Shown here in pieces: positions 63,386 through 64,000 of a DNA stretch of 64,000 nt; position 1 is the first letter of the stretch; every line of letters begins with the position of its first letter. A program made the translations under genes and the position numbers. Origin of the DNA: Anaerolineae bacterium (GTDB taxonomy: Bacteria; Desulfobacterota; Desulfobacteria; Desulfobacterales; ETH-SRB1); the NCBI GenBank assembly GCA_035529315.1, contig DATKWZ010000037.1, forward strand, positions 1 through 64,000, given 5' to 3'. The notes under the pieces are model-generated. The model worked only from the letters and a program-made list of their open reading frames with translations, did not search any database and was not told the DNA's origin.

Positions 63386-63958
63386 TCAATCTTGCAACAG
63401 AGCGCTGACAGCCTTTTTTACATCTTTGAGGACTGTTGGATGTTTTTCCATATCTCCTGGATTCTCTATCCGCCTGTATGTAAGACTTCCATAATAGTCG
63501 GCTCCAACAGCATCAAAAAAATATTTTGCGGTCAGGTGTACTCCGTCAAACAGATTTTCCCCCTTTGAAGCTCCAAGTGCGAGCAAAAATCCGCGCCTGG
63601 ATTTTGTGTCCAGATCATTCAGTTTCAGCAAATATTTTCTTGCCCAAAACACCTGGCATCTGTCGATGAGCGCCTTAAGCTGAGCAGTGGTATGATAAAA
63701 AAATATCGGGGTAGCAGCTACAATAACGTCCGCTTTACGCAGCAGCGGATATATTTCATTCTTCATGTCGTCATCAATAGGACAAAATCCCTTTTTTGAA
63801 CACACATTATATTCTCTGCAAGGTATAATGTTTTTTTTGTCAACTTCAATAACATGTGTCTGAGCGCCAAGTTTTTTTGCTTCGCGCATAAACAAAGACA
63901 GCAGAAAGGCTGTGTTCCCTTTTTCCCGTGGGCTTCCCTGTAAACCGAGTACCATCAT
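63386..63958 (-). CDS. NADPH-dependent FMN reductase / iron-sulfur flavoprotein-like
   Basis: A 190-aa flavodoxin-fold protein. The FMN phosphate loop is GSPREKGNTAFL. Further FMN contacts are ATPIFFYHTTAQLKALIDR. The short cysteine segment CREYNVCSKKGFC at the usual ISF position may hold a cluster or a disulfide. AAGGA precedes the start. It is convergent with the HAD gene. Confidence 0.88.
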   Translation of the reverse strand: MMVLGLQGSPREKGNTAFLLSLFMREAKKLGAQTHVIEVDKKNIIPCREYNVCSKKGFCPIDDDMKNEIYPLLRKADVIVAATPIFFYHTTAQLKALIDRCQVFWARKYLLKLNDLDTKSRRGFLLALGASKGENLFDGVHLTAKYFFDAVGADYYGSLTYRRIENPGDMEKHPTVLKDVKKAVSALLQD

Positions 63959-64000
63959 AATATAAAAATCCTTGCTTTAAGAGTATATTTTGAATAAAAA

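Noticed and set aside
1-64000. CRISPR arrays and tRNA or rRNA genes
   Set aside because: I saw no regularly spaced repeats and no cloverleaf or rRNA-like sequence; the repeats found are dispersed and irregular. A tRNAscan or covariance search was not possible.

Overview
The window looks like chromosome from a sulfate-reducing member of the Desulfobacterota (Desulfobacteraceae-like), at low to moderate GC. The evidence is a true dsrC with both C-terminal cysteines, a heterodisulfide-reductase/Flox-type operon with two in-frame TGA (selenocysteine) codons, a small assimilatory-type sulfite reductase, an Ahb-type siroheme decarboxylase subunit, desulfoferrodoxin, three rubredoxin or rubrerythrin loci and futalosine-type menaquinone enzymes. 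No rRNA, tRNA or CRISPR array was recognised. Intergenic space is rich in dispersed inverted repeats and MITE-like elements.

Layout. 0.4-5.2 kb: a KefB-type antiporter fused to TrkA and PTS-EIIA domains, an HD-domain protein flanked by a duplicated repeat, and a cold-shock gene with long leader and terminator. 5.6-10.1 kb: ATP-dependent PEP carboxykinase and ACT-domain malic enzyme, divergently arranged (C3/C4 interconversion), then the small sulfite reductase. 10.2-16.3 kb: an anaerobe's oxygen/nitrosative-stress region. It holds a minus-strand run of Crp/Fnr regulator, octaheme HAO-like cytochrome, rubrerythrin, superoxide reductase, two-domain rubredoxin and ferredoxin; a plus-strand zinc-ribbon and Fe-S pair behind an FNR-like palindrome; and a second minus-strand operon (UspA, rubredoxin, rubrerythrin-like). 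16.5-19.7 kb: methyltransferase, radical SAM, UbiA/MqnP and UbiX, linked to the UbiD gene at 28.5 kb.

19.7-25.9 kb is an accessory island: an ORF6N protein, a two-gene DUF488 module bounded by a direct repeat, a possible small transcript, a SIR2-like gene next to an attC-like hairpin, a membrane protein and a Phd/RelE toxin-antitoxin pair. 25.9-36.8 kb carries tex, ubiD, nadE, decayed fragments (OmpA C-terminus, DUF4160), glmS and miaA.

37.2-47.0 kb is the metabolic centrepiece. A membrane-anchored HdrC/E-like protein with a c-heme motif is followed by HdrB, a double-length HdrA with Sec, MvhD with Sec, two Fe-S subunits and an FAD/NAD(P)/[2Fe-2S] subunit. dsrC follows with its own perfect consensus promoter. 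The set is best read as a flavin-based electron-bifurcating complex (NAD(P)H, ferredoxin, disulfide) tied to the DsrC cycle and the quinone pool. 47-58.5 kb is mainly housekeeping (ahb, nitrilase, PerM-like transporter, gyrA, gpsA, radC, pgk, VTT protein). 59-63.4 kb is a conserved-looking cluster of unknown function: a 605-aa protein, a glycosyltransferase and a HAD hydrolase.
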